Shown: positions 1-8,880 of the stretch, one piece after another | Position numbering within the stretch: position 1 is the first letter of the stretch | How the letters are laid out: each line of letters begins with the position of its first letter | NCBI RefSeq assembly: GCF_001665685.1 | Contig: NZ_LZTB01000120.1 | Location: 1-64,000 of the forward strand | Direction: 5' to 3' | DNA: 64,000 bases | Source of the DNA: Mycobacterium sp. 852013-50091_SCH5140682 | Lineage (GTDB): Bacteria; Actinomycetota; Actinomycetes; Mycobacteriales; Mycobacteriaceae | Position numbers and translations under genes: made by a program | The notes under the pieces: model-generated | What the model was told of the DNA's origin: nothing | The model's input: the letters and a program-made list of their open reading frames with translations, nothing else | Databases searched by the model: none

Positions 1-40
1 TCAGCGTAGTCTCGTGGGCTCGGAGATGTGTATAAGAGAC
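1..40. other. Illumina Nextera adapter remnant at the contig end
   Basis: Positions 9-40 read as the Nextera transposase adapter, including the mosaic-end core AGATGTGTATAAGAGAC at 24-40. The final AG of the mosaic end is missing and genomic sequence (the espB C-terminal region) follows at once. Positions 1-8 sit where an i7 index lies in the library molecule. This is untrimmed sequencing adapter, not mycobacterial DNA, so the espB reading frame before position 41 must not be trusted. Confidence 0.97.
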
Positions 41-1259
41 CGCCTCCGCTGAGGCTGGCCGGCTTCAGCGTGGGTTCGTTGAGCTTCGGCAGATCGGGCT
101 TGCCACCGAGCCCGGCCGGCATGCCGCCAGAAGGCGCGCCCGCAGCTGACGGGGAACCGCCTGCACCCGACGGGGAGCCACCCGACGGCGAAGCGCTGGC
201 GGGCGAACCGGATTGCGGCTTTGTGGCGGCCTTCTGTTCAGCGCTGGCCGGTGAAATGGTCGGCGCCGTAGCCGAGTTCTCGGACTGCGGCCCGGCTTCA
301 CCCGGCTGGGGCCCACCCCCGTTGCGGGATAGACCGTTGTCTGGAGCCGTAATGGGATTGCTGGGGCCACCGACGTTGATCGCTCCGTCGGGAGGCGGCT
401 CGAGCGTGATGGCCTTCATCATGGAGGCGTTCTTGTATGTGTTGCGAATCTCGTCGGACTCGGCTTGAAGCTTTGTCATCTCGTCGGCGATGAATTGTGC
501 TGTCAAGCCGTTGAATTCATCGACGCCGTTGACAATCATCCACTTGAGGACCGCGTCGCCGATCATGTACCACTGATAAACGGGTGTGTGTGCCGCTTTC
601 GCGGTTTTCTGCGCATCGGCGATCCGCTCTGCCTCGTCTGCGAGTTCCAGCCACGCGCCCGCGAGTTTGGTAAACCACACCGACATAGCGTCGAACTTTT
701 GGGACGCAGCCTCAGCAGCACTGCCCTCCCACGGCACACCGTAAGTGTTGAACTGCGAGCTCATGGTCGTCAGCTGTGCACTGGCGATACGCCACTGGGA
801 AGCGGCCGTGCGGAGCGAAGATCCGTCGTCGCCGTCCTGCAGACGCTCCTCGGTATCCTTGATCTGAGCGTAGCCTGCAGCCTCGAGCGCCGTCGGAGCA
901 TCGATCGCTCGAGGCGCAGGCAAAGCGTCGGTATGCGGCTGCTCGACGGCTACCGCCGGCAGCTGACCGCCGCTGCCGGCCCGGATCGCTTCGGCGACTT
1001 CGCTATCCACCCTCTCGTAGGCGTCAGCCGCCGACGTCAGGGCTTGAGTCAGCCGAGTCTTCTGGTTGTCACCGACGACCTGGTAACCCATGATGCCGTC
1101 TGCGCCGCGAGAAAAGTTCTGAGCCACCGTGTTGGCAAAATCCAACCCGCAGGGCCGCTGCACCGATGACTGACCCATACTCGTTGGAACTCTCAGGCCT
1201 TCGAGGCTCGTCGCTCGCGCCCGAATCTGGTCGGTCATTGCATTTACTTGCTCACCCAT
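41..1259 (-). CDS. espB: ESX-1 secreted protein EspB (3' end missing)
   Basis: PE/PPE-like substrate of the ESX-1 type VII secretion system; the family forms a helical bundle, is secreted and is cleaved by MycP1. About 406 codons are present from the ATG at 1259. A YxxxD export motif (Y81-D85) and a WxG turn (W177-G179) lie at nearly the positions I recall for M. tuberculosis EspB. The second half turns into a Pro/Gly/Ser-rich low-complexity tail ending near an ASLSGG segment, which has a counterpart (ASLGGGGG) in EspB. The frame runs into adapter sequence, so the true C-terminus is lost. It follows eccE1 and mycP1 on the same strand, the Rv3881c-Rv3883c order. Confidence 0.88.
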
Positions 1260-1302
1260 GGTCCCCCCGAACCAACTGGAGGCTCGCCTCCGAAGGATGT
1301 TG

Positions 1303-2697
1303 TCATTGTTCCAACGCCATCTGGTAGCGGCTCTCTTCACGCGGATTGATCAGCTGGATGGGCAGCTGTCGATGTCGCGGTGTGTCAATAAAGTTGGGCC
1401 GCAAGATGACTCGTCCAACGCCCTGATGCGGGCCGAGGTACGTCGTGGCGTGTGGCCAGGCCACCCGGGGCACGCGCCCGACGCGGCCGTTGATCAGCGA
1501 CGCGAACTCGCGGAACTGCGGGCTCAGCGTGATCACGGCGCCGGCAGCCGCCGAGCGGATGAGGAACTGGGTGAACAACCGGGCGTCGCCGAGGTTGATG
1601 CTGACGTCCACGTCGTCGAACGGCATGTACACCGGGTAACGGTCTGCGGTCTCGCCGATCAGCACACCGGCGGATCCGATCGGGAGCTCGTAGTGCTTGT
1701 CGTTCACCGGGCTGATGCCCTGCAGTGCCGCTCGCTGCCCACCGAAGAGGCACGAAAAACCGCGCGGGGTAGTGGGATTGGCCAATGTGGTGAGCAACAC
1801 GGTGCTGATCGGCGCCATGCCGGGGATGACCCGCACCCGCGTGGTGGTGTGATCGGCCCGCGCCGACCACCACACGTCGGGGCCGCCCGGTGCGCTGTAG
1901 GCAGCGGTAAAAGTGCTGCGGCCCTTGATAACCGACCAGGACTCCTTCTCGAAGCTGATCTCCGTGGCCTTGTCGTAGTCGTCGAAGCTGCGGCAGCATT
2001 GGGCGTCGATCCCATGGCTGGCCAGCTGATCGGCGATCCGCGTCGTCGACGCCACCAGATACCGGGCCAGGCCCGACACCCCGGAGTCGCGGCGCTGCGC
2101 AGAGCGTTGCGTCGTATCGGGATTCGCGCGCAGCACCACCCACGTCCGGCGGTTCGCCGGCGCGGGGTAGGGGCCGACGACCTGCTCGTAGAGCGCCACC
2201 AGGCTGGCCGGTGCGGTGCGGCCCACCCGATGTCCCGACGAGACGATGTCGGCCTCCAGGTCGGGGCAATGCGCGAGCAGCAGGTCTTCGACGAGCTTGC
2301 TGCTGATGATGTCGTCGGTGACAGCCTTGGAGTTGACGATCACCGTCGGGGTGAACGGCCTTGGCACCAGCTCGATTACGGAGATCAGGTAGTCACCCTG
2401 CCAGCGCACCGCGACGTGATCGCCGGGCATCACGGTCGAGCCCACGGCAGGCTCAGAAGCCGGGTCGGGGGTGGTGCGATGCCGCCGACGCCACGAGAAC
2501 ACGGCGGCGATCCAGCCGGTCAGCCGGCGTCCGCGGATCGTCAGTACCGAGAACAATGCGACGAGTACGCCCAGCGTGATGCCCAGCCACAGCAGGTGGA
2601 AGTGCATGCAGATGGCCACGCATGCAGGAATAAGGGCGGCGGCCCAGATCGCGTGGCCGGTGCTGAACCGAAAGCCGAACTGGCGCAGGAGGTTCAT
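1303..2697 (-). CDS. eccE1: ESX-1 type VII secretion membrane protein EccE1
   Basis: Membrane component of the ESX-1 secretion machine. The 464-residue length fits EccE1 (about 462). Two hydrophobic helices lie at about residues 15-55, followed by a long soluble domain, the EccE layout. The ATG overlaps the mycP1 stop in an ATGA, indicating translational coupling. espB follows 43 bp downstream. Product identity rests on topology, length and the mycP1-eccE1-espB order rather than on a catalytic motif. Confidence 0.9.
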   Translation of the reverse strand: MNLLRQFGFRFSTGHAIWAAALIPACVAICMHFHLLWLGITLGVLVALFSVLTIRGRRLTGWIAAVFSWRRRHRTTPDPASEPAVGSTVMPGDHVAVRWQGDYLISVIELVPRPFTPTVIVNSKAVTDDIISSKLVEDLLLAHCPDLEADIVSSGHRVGRTAPASLVALYEQVVGPYPAPANRRTWVVLRANPDTTQRSAQRRDSGVSGLARYLVASTTRIADQLASHGIDAQCCRSFDDYDKATEISFEKESWSVIKGRSTFTAAYSAPGGPDVWWSARADHTTTRVRVIPGMAPISTVLLTTLANPTTPRGFSCLFGGQRAALQGISPVNDKHYELPIGSAGVLIGETADRYPVYMPFDDVDVSINLGDARLFTQFLIRSAAAGAVITLSPQFREFASLINGRVGRVPRVAWPHATTYLGPHQGVGRVILRPNFIDTPRHRQLPIQLINPREESRYQMALEQ

Positions 2698-4043
2698 CGG
2701 CGTCGCCTCAACGCGCGCCGGGCCATGGCGGCGACGCCGAGGACGAAGGCCAACCCCAGACCGATGGCTACAACGATGGTGATCGGGCCACGGTCTGGCG
2801 GCGGGATGTACACGGGCGGTGGTACTTCCTTGACGCGCATGGGGGCCTTGGCGGGACCGCTCGGGACCTCCCAGGTGAGCGCGGCGACCGGATCGATCAC
2901 GCCGGCTCCGACGTAGTTGTCCATACCGCCTCCGGGATGCCGTGCGGTGGCGGTGATTCGGTTGATGATCTGTGCGGCAGTGAGATCCGGGAAGCGCTGC
3001 TTGAGCAGTGCGGCCAAGCCGGACACGTAGGCAACCGAGAACGACGTTCCGAACAGGGGTTTGGGACCGTCCTGGTCGGCGACGGCGTTGACCGGTTGGC
3101 CGTCATACCCGAGCGCGGTGAGGTTCTCACCGGGTGCCGCAGCACCCACCCACGGTCCGGACATCGAGAAGCCGCTCGGCTGACCGTTCTCGGCGATGCT
3201 GCCGACGGTCAGCACCATCGGGTCGTACCAAGCGGGGCTCACGATGGTCTGAACTCCCCGCCAGCCGCGAGGGTCTGAGGGGATCGACGGATCCGGCGGG
3301 AGGTTCTGGGTGCAGTCGCCGCCGGTGTTGCCTGCGGCAACCAGGATCACCACGTTTTTGACGTTGACTGCGTAGTTGATCGCGGCGCCCAAGGTGGACT
3401 CGTCGATGCGCCGGGTCACCTTGTAGCAGGCCGCCTCGCTGATGTTGATGACCTGTGCGCCGATGTTGGCGGCATGCACGATGGAGCGGGCCAGGCTGCG
3501 GATGGAACCGGCGGTGGGGGTGTCGTTCGGATTGTTCGGATCCCGTTGTGCGCCCTTGGGTTGGAACATTCCCGATGTCTGGCGCAGCGACAGGATTCGG
3601 GCGTCTGGGGCGACGCCGACGAACCCGTCGGTCGGCGATGGGCGACCCGCGATGATCGACGCTGTCAGTGTCCCGTGAGCGTCGCAGTCGGACATGCCGT
3701 TGCCGCCCGCGTCGACAAAATCACCACCGGGTTCGGCAGGCACGCGCGGCGACCCGTTGACGCCGGTGTCGATGACGGCCACAGTTACCCCGGCGCCCGT
3801 TGCGAACTTCTGCGCCTCGGCGATCCGGAGGTAGTTGTTTGCCCACGGCTTGTCGGCGAAGTTCGAGTTGGGCATGACCGTGGGGCCCTTGCACTCGTAG
3901 CGCTGCTCGGTGGGCTCGTCGGGACCCAATTGGTCCGGCGGAACTGCTGCGGCGTCGATCACCGGTGGGTCGATGGCCCACGCCGGCGGTGCGCTGAACA
4001 TCGCCAGCAACACCGCAAGCATCATGACGGCTAAGCGCTGCAC
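2694..4043 (-). CDS. mycP1: mycosin-1, ESX-1 subtilisin-like serine protease
   Basis: Membrane-anchored subtilase of ESX-1 that processes EspB and stabilises the secretion complex. The 449 residues contain a signal peptide (about 1-23, ending AWA), catalytic Asp92 in VIDTGV, His123 in AHGT, oxyanion Asn239 in AAGN and nucleophile Ser334 in GTSFS. A C-terminal transmembrane helix is followed by a basic RRRR tail. The start is GTG at 4043, with ATG codons at residues 7-8 as less likely alternatives. It is first in the mycP1-eccE1-espB run. Confidence 0.95.
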   Translation of the reverse strand: MQRLAVMMLAVLLAMFSAPPAWAIDPPVIDAAAVPPDQLGPDEPTEQRYECKGPTVMPNSNFADKPWANNYLRIAEAQKFATGAGVTVAVIDTGVNGSPRVPAEPGGDFVDAGGNGMSDCDAHGTLTASIIAGRPSPTDGFVGVAPDARILSLRQTSGMFQPKGAQRDPNNPNDTPTAGSIRSLARSIVHAANIGAQVINISEAACYKVTRRIDESTLGAAINYAVNVKNVVILVAAGNTGGDCTQNLPPDPSIPSDPRGWRGVQTIVSPAWYDPMVLTVGSIAENGQPSGFSMSGPWVGAAAPGENLTALGYDGQPVNAVADQDGPKPLFGTSFSVAYVSGLAALLKQRFPDLTAAQIINRITATARHPGGGMDNYVGAGVIDPVAALTWEVPSGPAKAPMRVKEVPPPVYIPPPDRGPITIVVAIGLGLAFVLGVAAMARRALRRRR

Positions 4044-4328
4044 GCCCTACGCACCCCCCTCGACGGTAGATCCGCCTGCCGTGTGCTGATGCACATCCAG
4101 CAAACAAATCTTCGCCTGCCCCGAACCGCGTCTACCTACGACAAGCCGACTGGCCATTTGCACGCAGGCAATCATAAGGGTGTACCAGACGTGGGAATTA
4201 CGCTTTCTTGCTGGGGTACATGGCCGATGACAGCAAGGCCGATTGTTGTCCCAGACTTTCCGTTCGAGGGGTGGCGGCAGCGGCCATAGACTTGTCGGTC
4301 AGCAAGTCCGTCAGAATCGGAGGGGCCG
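4044..4328. promoter_or_regulatory. divergent intergenic region between mycP1 and the espC-like gene
   Basis: This 285-bp spacer separates divergent genes and should hold both promoters. A dyad GACTTG-N8-CAAGTC lies at 4289-4308, about 20 bp before the espC-like start, and a strong GGAGGGG ribosome site precedes the ATG at 4329. The dyad could be an operator. I see no convincing ORF here. Confidence 0.4.
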
Positions 4329-5264
4329 ATGACGCAGTTCAGGGCTGATACGAGTGCCGTGACCGGGTGGGGGCAGCAGGTCAGCAGCCTCAGCGACGAG
4401 GTTGCCAGCTTTGTCAGTGGCGCTCCGGCGACCTCAGGTGTGCAGAACAGCCACGGCACCATCGGCTTTCCGATGCAGGATGTGCTCGACGCTGCGCAGT
4501 CGGCGCGAGGCAATGCCTTGGGCGCGACTCAGTCGGCGTCGGCCAAGATCGGTGACCTGCTGAAGCAAGCCGCTCAGGCCTATGAGCGTGGGGACTCGGA
4601 GGCCGCTGCGCGACTCAAGGCCCAAGCCGATCGCATGGAATCCGCTCAGACGGAGAACGGCCAAGGCACCGGGACGGTGACGACCAAGGGTGCCCAGGGC
4701 GGCCCGCAGCCGGCGGGCCAGATGATGAGCCAGTTCGGTCAGGTGGCCGGGCAGATGATGCAAGGTATGACGCAACCGGTTCTGGGCGCTATGCAGGGGC
4801 TTTCGCAGGTCCCGCAGCAGGCCATGCAGGGTGCGCAAGGCATCGTTCAGACCGCGATGCAGGGTGCCGGCGGTGGTGGGACGGCGGCCGCCGATGCGGC
4901 GGCGAAGGCCAGCGCAGCCGGAGCCGGGCCCGGTGGGGGAGCCCCAGCCGGCCAAAGGCCACCCGTCCAGAGCGGGATCATGAGTGAAGAGCGGATGCGC
5001 GAACTTCAGGGGCTTCCACCGTTCGGCGGTGACGTCATGGGTCACTCGGGTGGCGATGTCATGGGTAATGCGGGCGGAGACGTCATCGTCCACGGTGAAT
5101 CTCACCCGCGGCTTCCACCGATCTACCGGGACTGGCCTGACACCGGTGACACCTTGGGAACCGGACCTTCACAGGCACCACCGGTCACCCGAAACTGGCC
5201 CGACGATGACATGCCCGACACACGCACGTGGGAGTCGCCGCCGTTTTTGCCCGACAAGTCGTAG
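4329..5264 (+). CDS. EspC-like ESX-1 secretion-associated protein with repeat-rich tail
   Basis: Probable type VII secretion substrate. Residues 1-100 resemble EspC (DUF2580-type helical hairpin), ending in AAQAYERGD, a YxxxD export motif (Y85-D89) comparable to AKIYSEAD in EspC. EspC is about 103 residues; this 311-residue protein adds a Gln/Met/Gly/Ala-rich segment (about 120-210), then three tandem GGDV units (4 kb coordinates 5028-5090) and two acidic Trp-containing DWPD/NWPD segments. It lies 79 bp upstream of an EspA-like gene on the same strand, mirroring the espA/espC pairing. I infer co-secretion; the tail's function is unknown. Confidence 0.7.
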   Translation: MTQFRADTSAVTGWGQQVSSLSDEVASFVSGAPATSGVQNSHGTIGFPMQDVLDAAQSARGNALGATQSASAKIGDLLKQAAQAYERGDSEAAARLKAQADRMESAQTENGQGTGTVTTKGAQGGPQPAGQMMSQFGQVAGQMMQGMTQPVLGAMQGLSQVPQQAMQGAQGIVQTAMQGAGGGGTAAADAAAKASAAGAGPGGGAPAGQRPPVQSGIMSEERMRELQGLPPFGGDVMGHSGGDVMGNAGGDVIVHGESHPRLPPIYRDWPDTGDTLGTGPSQAPPVTRNWPDDDMPDTRTWESPPFLPDKS

Positions 5265-5343
5265 GGCTGGGCGGGATTTCGTGCGCGTGACCCTAGCTTC
5301 AACCTGCGATACTGGGAGTTAGCTGTAGGGATTCCGGGAGGTC

Positions 5344-7722
5344 GTGGTGGGGCTGCTCGATGCGTTCAATGAGACGTGGTCGCAAGCGCGGGAAACGTTC
5401 GGGCAGGGCACTCCTGAGGACGGTTCGAAGTTCGACGGCAGTTCGCGTCTGCTGCAGATGAAATCCAGTGTTGAGGCCGCGGCGCCTGATTCCCGTTGGC
5501 AGGGCACGGCTTCGGATGCCTATGCCGCGGCGAACAAGGAACACGCGCAGGTCTACGGCAAGCTCGCCGATCTGGACAAGCGGATGGCCACCGAGGTCAC
5601 CAATGCCGCCAATGTGGTGACTACGGGTCGGCAGAACCTCGACAACGTCAAGAGCTGGGTCACCAGCATGGCCGCATCGATTCCCGATACCGACGCCGAT
5701 GAGCGTGACCGCAAGCTGCTGCCGATCGTCAACAAGGGTGTCAGCCAGCTCAGCGACATCATCCAGAAGTCCACCAACGACATGACCGATATCCGTGGTC
5801 GCGTCCAGGGCATCAAAGGCGAATACGAGTCTCTTACGAATCAGAAGTTTGCGCCGGGTGAGAAGGGTCCGGGGGAGAAGCCGGACGAGATGGGCAACAA
5901 GAAAGGCGACAAGCCCGACGAGAAGGACGTGCACACACGGGCTGAGCAAGACGTGCACAAGACGCTCGCCGGCGATCAACAAGCTGCTGCGCAAGTGGAC
6001 AAGGTTCTGTCAGGGATCAAACCAGGTCAGAAACTCACGGAAGAGCAATCGGCTTACCTGAGCCAGATGCAGGCTCAGCAGAAGGGAATGAGCGTCGAGG
6101 CACTCAAAAAAGCAGAACAACGCCTAGGCGACCACAAGGGTGTCATCGCTAATTCGTGGCAGTTGATGAGTAACAAAGACGTACAATTTTCGGTCACTGA
6201 GCCAAAGGTCGGAGCGCTCGATGATCCTAAATATACGACAAGGGGCGGCGCCGATTTATTGCCGGACAGTGTCCGAGACGTCTTGCAACGCGCTGATCAG
6301 ACCATCGTCACGGACGATCGCCCACTGACGAAAGCTCTAGCATTCGGATCGGAACTGGACAGCATTGCCGACATTGTGAAGGATGGAAATCCGGCATTCC
6401 AGACGGGAACTGAACTCGACAGGCAAATGATAGTCGCCGCCGACAAGGCGATGGATGTCATTGCGGATAATCCTCGGACAGGAGGTGCCGAAGCAATCCA
6501 GAGTCTGTTCGAAGCCGTTGATGATGATCACCGAATCATCAACGACCAGCTAATGGGTAGGAACGGGGTAAGTGCTGACGACTTTCTCCATGATGTCAAT
6601 GCGATCGACTGGCCCGACAACGGGAAAGCTGCTGGCCACCTCTTCAGTTGGACTAACGAATCACACGACGCGCATCTCCCGGAAGAGCGAGCTCTGGCAG
6701 CGGAAACTGCTGACAAGTATGCGAGTTACATTGGTAGCCACAAGCCTGACTTGATGGGCGGCGCCGATCACCATACGCTCGGGCAGGTAAATCCTGAGCT
6801 GGTCAGAGGATATGCTCATGGTCTAAGCCCCTATATACCGGAAATTGCTGGCCTGTCGAGTGTCGGCGACGACGGCAAAGTATTCGCAAATTTTGAACCA
6901 GATAAGCAACTATTGGATCAGCCAGTTGCCAAAGGCGTGTTCTCGGTACTGAGTACCGATCCCGAAGCGTACAAAGAGTTCCATGGCGCTGCTAACGCAC
7001 ACGCACTCGCCGCGAGCTACTCATGGGCGGAAGATGTCAAGAATGGGGTGCACGTTTCGCAAAATGATCCGAGGCTAACGGACGCGCAGACGCTGAAGGG
7101 ACTCTCGGCGGTCGGTACTCAACAGGCAGCGGAGGCTCTCGGCAAGAACGCACACGAAATGTGGCAGGAGCAGAAGAGTGCCTACGAGTTGGGGCAAAAG
7201 GCAGTGACTGGCGGCCTGGGCACGATTCCCGGGTATGGCGTAGTTGTCGGTCCTAGCTTCGATGTGTTTGCCACGGTGATGGAAGACTCGATCATCGGCA
7301 AAGAGCCAACGGGTGACCATTACACAATTCCTCCTGCGTCAAAAGCAGAATGTGCACGCTTTGCGCTTAACGCACTGAGTGCTAATGACGTACCGCTCGT
7401 GTATGACAACATCGATAAATTTGATCCGCAAAAGTACTTTGCCGACCCGCCCCAGGTGGCGGGCACACATGCGGGTGACACGGGGACTGGTGATAATCCA
7501 TACGAACCGCGCCCCGGTTATCATCCCCAAATACAAGATCTTCCTGGGCTGAAAGCCAACGGAATAAGCGTGAACGATGCTGATTCGGTTCTTGCGAATG
7601 TGCTGAACGCTACTGTGCCGGGTAGTCCGACCGATCGTCAGGACGCTACGCAGTCGATGTATGACAAATATAACCAGGTCACGCAGAACCCTGATCCGAA
7701 GATCGCGGAGCCGCCGAAATGA
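5344..7722 (+). CDS. EspA-like N-terminus fused to a large 'TPR repeat region' type domain
   Basis: Residues 1-170 resemble EspA/EspE: a helix, a WxG turn (W52-G54) with Tyr60, then a segment comparable to the EspA stretch containing ELADLDRQL. A charged Lys/Glu/Asp/Gly linker follows (about 175-205). The remaining 590 residues resemble mycobacterial proteins annotated as TPR-repeat-region proteins (I recall the SWQLMSN motif, here near residue 275). No catalytic motif was recognised. The first 650 bp are about 60-63% GC, while the rest falls to roughly 47-55%, a clear composition break near 6,000. GTG start after a GGGAGG site. The stop overlaps the next gene in ATGA. Inference: an ESX-exported protein with an exchanged C-terminal cargo. 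Confidence 0.65.
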   Translation: MVGLLDAFNETWSQARETFGQGTPEDGSKFDGSSRLLQMKSSVEAAAPDSRWQGTASDAYAAANKEHAQVYGKLADLDKRMATEVTNAANVVTTGRQNLDNVKSWVTSMAASIPDTDADERDRKLLPIVNKGVSQLSDIIQKSTNDMTDIRGRVQGIKGEYESLTNQKFAPGEKGPGEKPDEMGNKKGDKPDEKDVHTRAEQDVHKTLAGDQQAAAQVDKVLSGIKPGQKLTEEQSAYLSQMQAQQKGMSVEALKKAEQRLGDHKGVIANSWQLMSNKDVQFSVTEPKVGALDDPKYTTRGGADLLPDSVRDVLQRADQTIVTDDRPLTKALAFGSELDSIADIVKDGNPAFQTGTELDRQMIVAADKAMDVIADNPRTGGAEAIQSLFEAVDDDHRIINDQLMGRNGVSADDFLHDVNAIDWPDNGKAAGHLFSWTNESHDAHLPEERALAAETADKYASYIGSHKPDLMGGADHHTLGQVNPELVRGYAHGLSPYIPEIAGLSSVGDDGKVFANFEPDKQLLDQPVAKGVFSVLSTDPEAYKEFHGAANAHALAASYSWAEDVKNGVHVSQNDPRLTDAQTLKGLSAVGTQQAAEALGKNAHEMWQEQKSAYELGQKAVTGGLGTIPGYGVVVGPSFDVFATVMEDSIIGKEPTGDHYTIPPASKAECARFALNALSANDVPLVYDNIDKFDPQKYFADPPQVAGTHAGDTGTGDNPYEPRPGYHPQIQDLPGLKANGISVNDADSVLANVLNATVPGSPTDRQDATQSMYDKYNQVTQNPDPKIAEPPK

Positions 7723-8519
7723 TCTTAACGCGTACAAGGGCGCTATTGCTCCTATGTGCTGTTGCGGCGCAACTCGTGAATAGCTGCGGTACATCCCATA
7801 AAACCGAGGCGCGTGGATGGCCAGGCGTAGCAAGTGCCGTCCGGGTGCAATGGAGTGCCGACCCGGGTGTAGGACTAACTGAGGGAGTTGCCGTTCCTGT
7901 GAGGGCGTACCTGGAATCGTATGACCTCGTCGAGTTCACTGGCAATTTTGGCAATGCATACCCAGGCTTCCTCGACGCGGTGCCGCCAAATGAACCAACA
8001 AGTGCTTCGGATAAAACCTCGGCATGGGATCGGCGACCAACCGATCGATATCCCACGGGTTGGAATCTCGTCGGGAATCTTCGATTCCATATCCAGTCTG
8101 TAGAGAGCACTAGCCGTGGTGCAACCGTGACGCTATGCGAATATCGATATGGACTTGGGCAGAGAAAGCCGGATGGGACCTATGTTCCTTACCTTTCCAC
8201 CGGTTGGTCCTCAGACAGAGGTATTTTCGGCGTCCGTTTGGACCTGACTGATGTGCAGGAGAAGTCCGAAGCCGACCTCGCGCCACAGCGCGGTCCCGCA
8301 CTGAGCCCAAATGCCAACGTATTTGGTGGTTGGCAGATAGTCGGTTACCTTACGACCTCCAGTGCTGGATCCACTGACTGGCCGACAAAAGGTCAAGTGG
8401 TTTCTGCATGTGTCAGCGGTGCGCCAGACTCACTCGAACGGCGCAAGGATCTGGCCTCTGGTCCATTCACCGCCGCCGATTTCGCGTCATCGCCCGCTGA
8501 ACCTGGGTGGCCTGAGTAA
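7719..8519 (+). CDS. putative lipoprotein coupled to the EspA-like gene
   Basis: Unrecognised 266-residue exported protein. It starts with RTR, a hydrophobic stretch and a weak lipobox (LVNSC, Cys23), so it may be lipid-anchored; cleavage as a plain signal peptide is the alternative. The mature part is hydrophilic with scattered Trp and Gly and two Cys. It overlaps the preceding gene by 4 bp (ATGA) and shares its lower GC, so the two were probably acquired together and are translated together. A strong terminator follows. A role as partner, receptor or immunity protein for the upstream product is only a guess. Confidence 0.6.
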   Translation: MILTRTRALLLLCAVAAQLVNSCGTSHKTEARGWPGVASAVRVQWSADPGVGLTEGVAVPVRAYLESYDLVEFTGNFGNAYPGFLDAVPPNEPTSASDKTSAWDRRPTDRYPTGWNLVGNLRFHIQSVESTSRGATVTLCEYRYGLGQRKPDGTYVPYLSTGWSSDRGIFGVRLDLTDVQEKSEADLAPQRGPALSPNANVFGGWQIVGYLTTSSAGSTDWPTKGQVVSACVSGAPDSLERRKDLASGPFTAADFASSPAEPGWPE

Positions 8520-8559
8520 TCGCACGCCGGTCCCGCGAGGACAGCATCAAACCAAATGA

Positions 8560-8595
8560 CAACTCGCACCGTTCGAGAACGAACGGTGCGAGTTG
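8560..8595. terminator. bidirectional terminator between lipoprotein gene and ptsH
   Basis: A perfect 16-bp inverted repeat (CAACTCGCACCGTTCG and its complement) surrounds a 4-nt AGAA loop. It lies between two convergent genes, 40 bp after the plus-strand stop and 15 bp after the minus-strand stop. There is no long U tract on either side, which is usual for mycobacterial hairpin terminators. Confidence 0.85.
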
Positions 8596-8610
8596 TTGCG
8601 CGACAACTAC

Positions 8611-8868
8611 TTACGCGTCGAGGTCTTGCTCCACGAGGCCTGCGACGGTGGCGAGGGCGTCGGCGTCGTCGGATTCGACGGTGACGGATGCTCCGTTGCC
8701 TGCGCCGAGGGTCATGATCATGAGGGCGGATCCGGCGTCTACCGGCTCACCGCCGTCGACCGAAAGGGTTACGGGCACACCGGCGTTGACGACGGCCTCG
8801 GCGATGATGGCGGCAGGGCGGGCGTGCAGGCCGATGGCGGAGCCGACGATGACGGTCTTGCTGGGCAT
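8611..8868 (-). CDS. ptsH: PTS phosphocarrier protein HPr
   Basis: Small cytoplasmic phosphocarrier that passes phosphate from enzyme I to the sugar-specific IIA domain. The 85 residues fit the family. The phosphorylated His15 lies in GLHARPA, and Ser47 sits where the regulatory serine of Gram-positive HPr proteins lies. It follows the fructose IIABC gene by 12 bp on the same strand. Enzyme I is encoded divergently at 12741. Confidence 0.95.
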   Translation of the reverse strand: MPSKTVIVGSAIGLHARPAAIIAEAVVNAGVPVTLSVDGGEPVDAGSALMIMTLGAGNGASVTVESDDADALATVAGLVEQDLDA

Positions 8869-8880
8869 TGATTCTTCTCC

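Noticed and set aside
1258..2916. Long plus-strand ORF of 552 codons
   Set aside because: It is antisense to eccE1 and mycP1, has Arg/Ala/His-rich noise and no domain; the opposite strand explains the region.
4083..4289. 68-codon plus-strand ORF in the mycP1 spacer
   Set aside because: No ribosome site or recognisable sequence, and it ends before the espC-like promoter region; more likely spacer.
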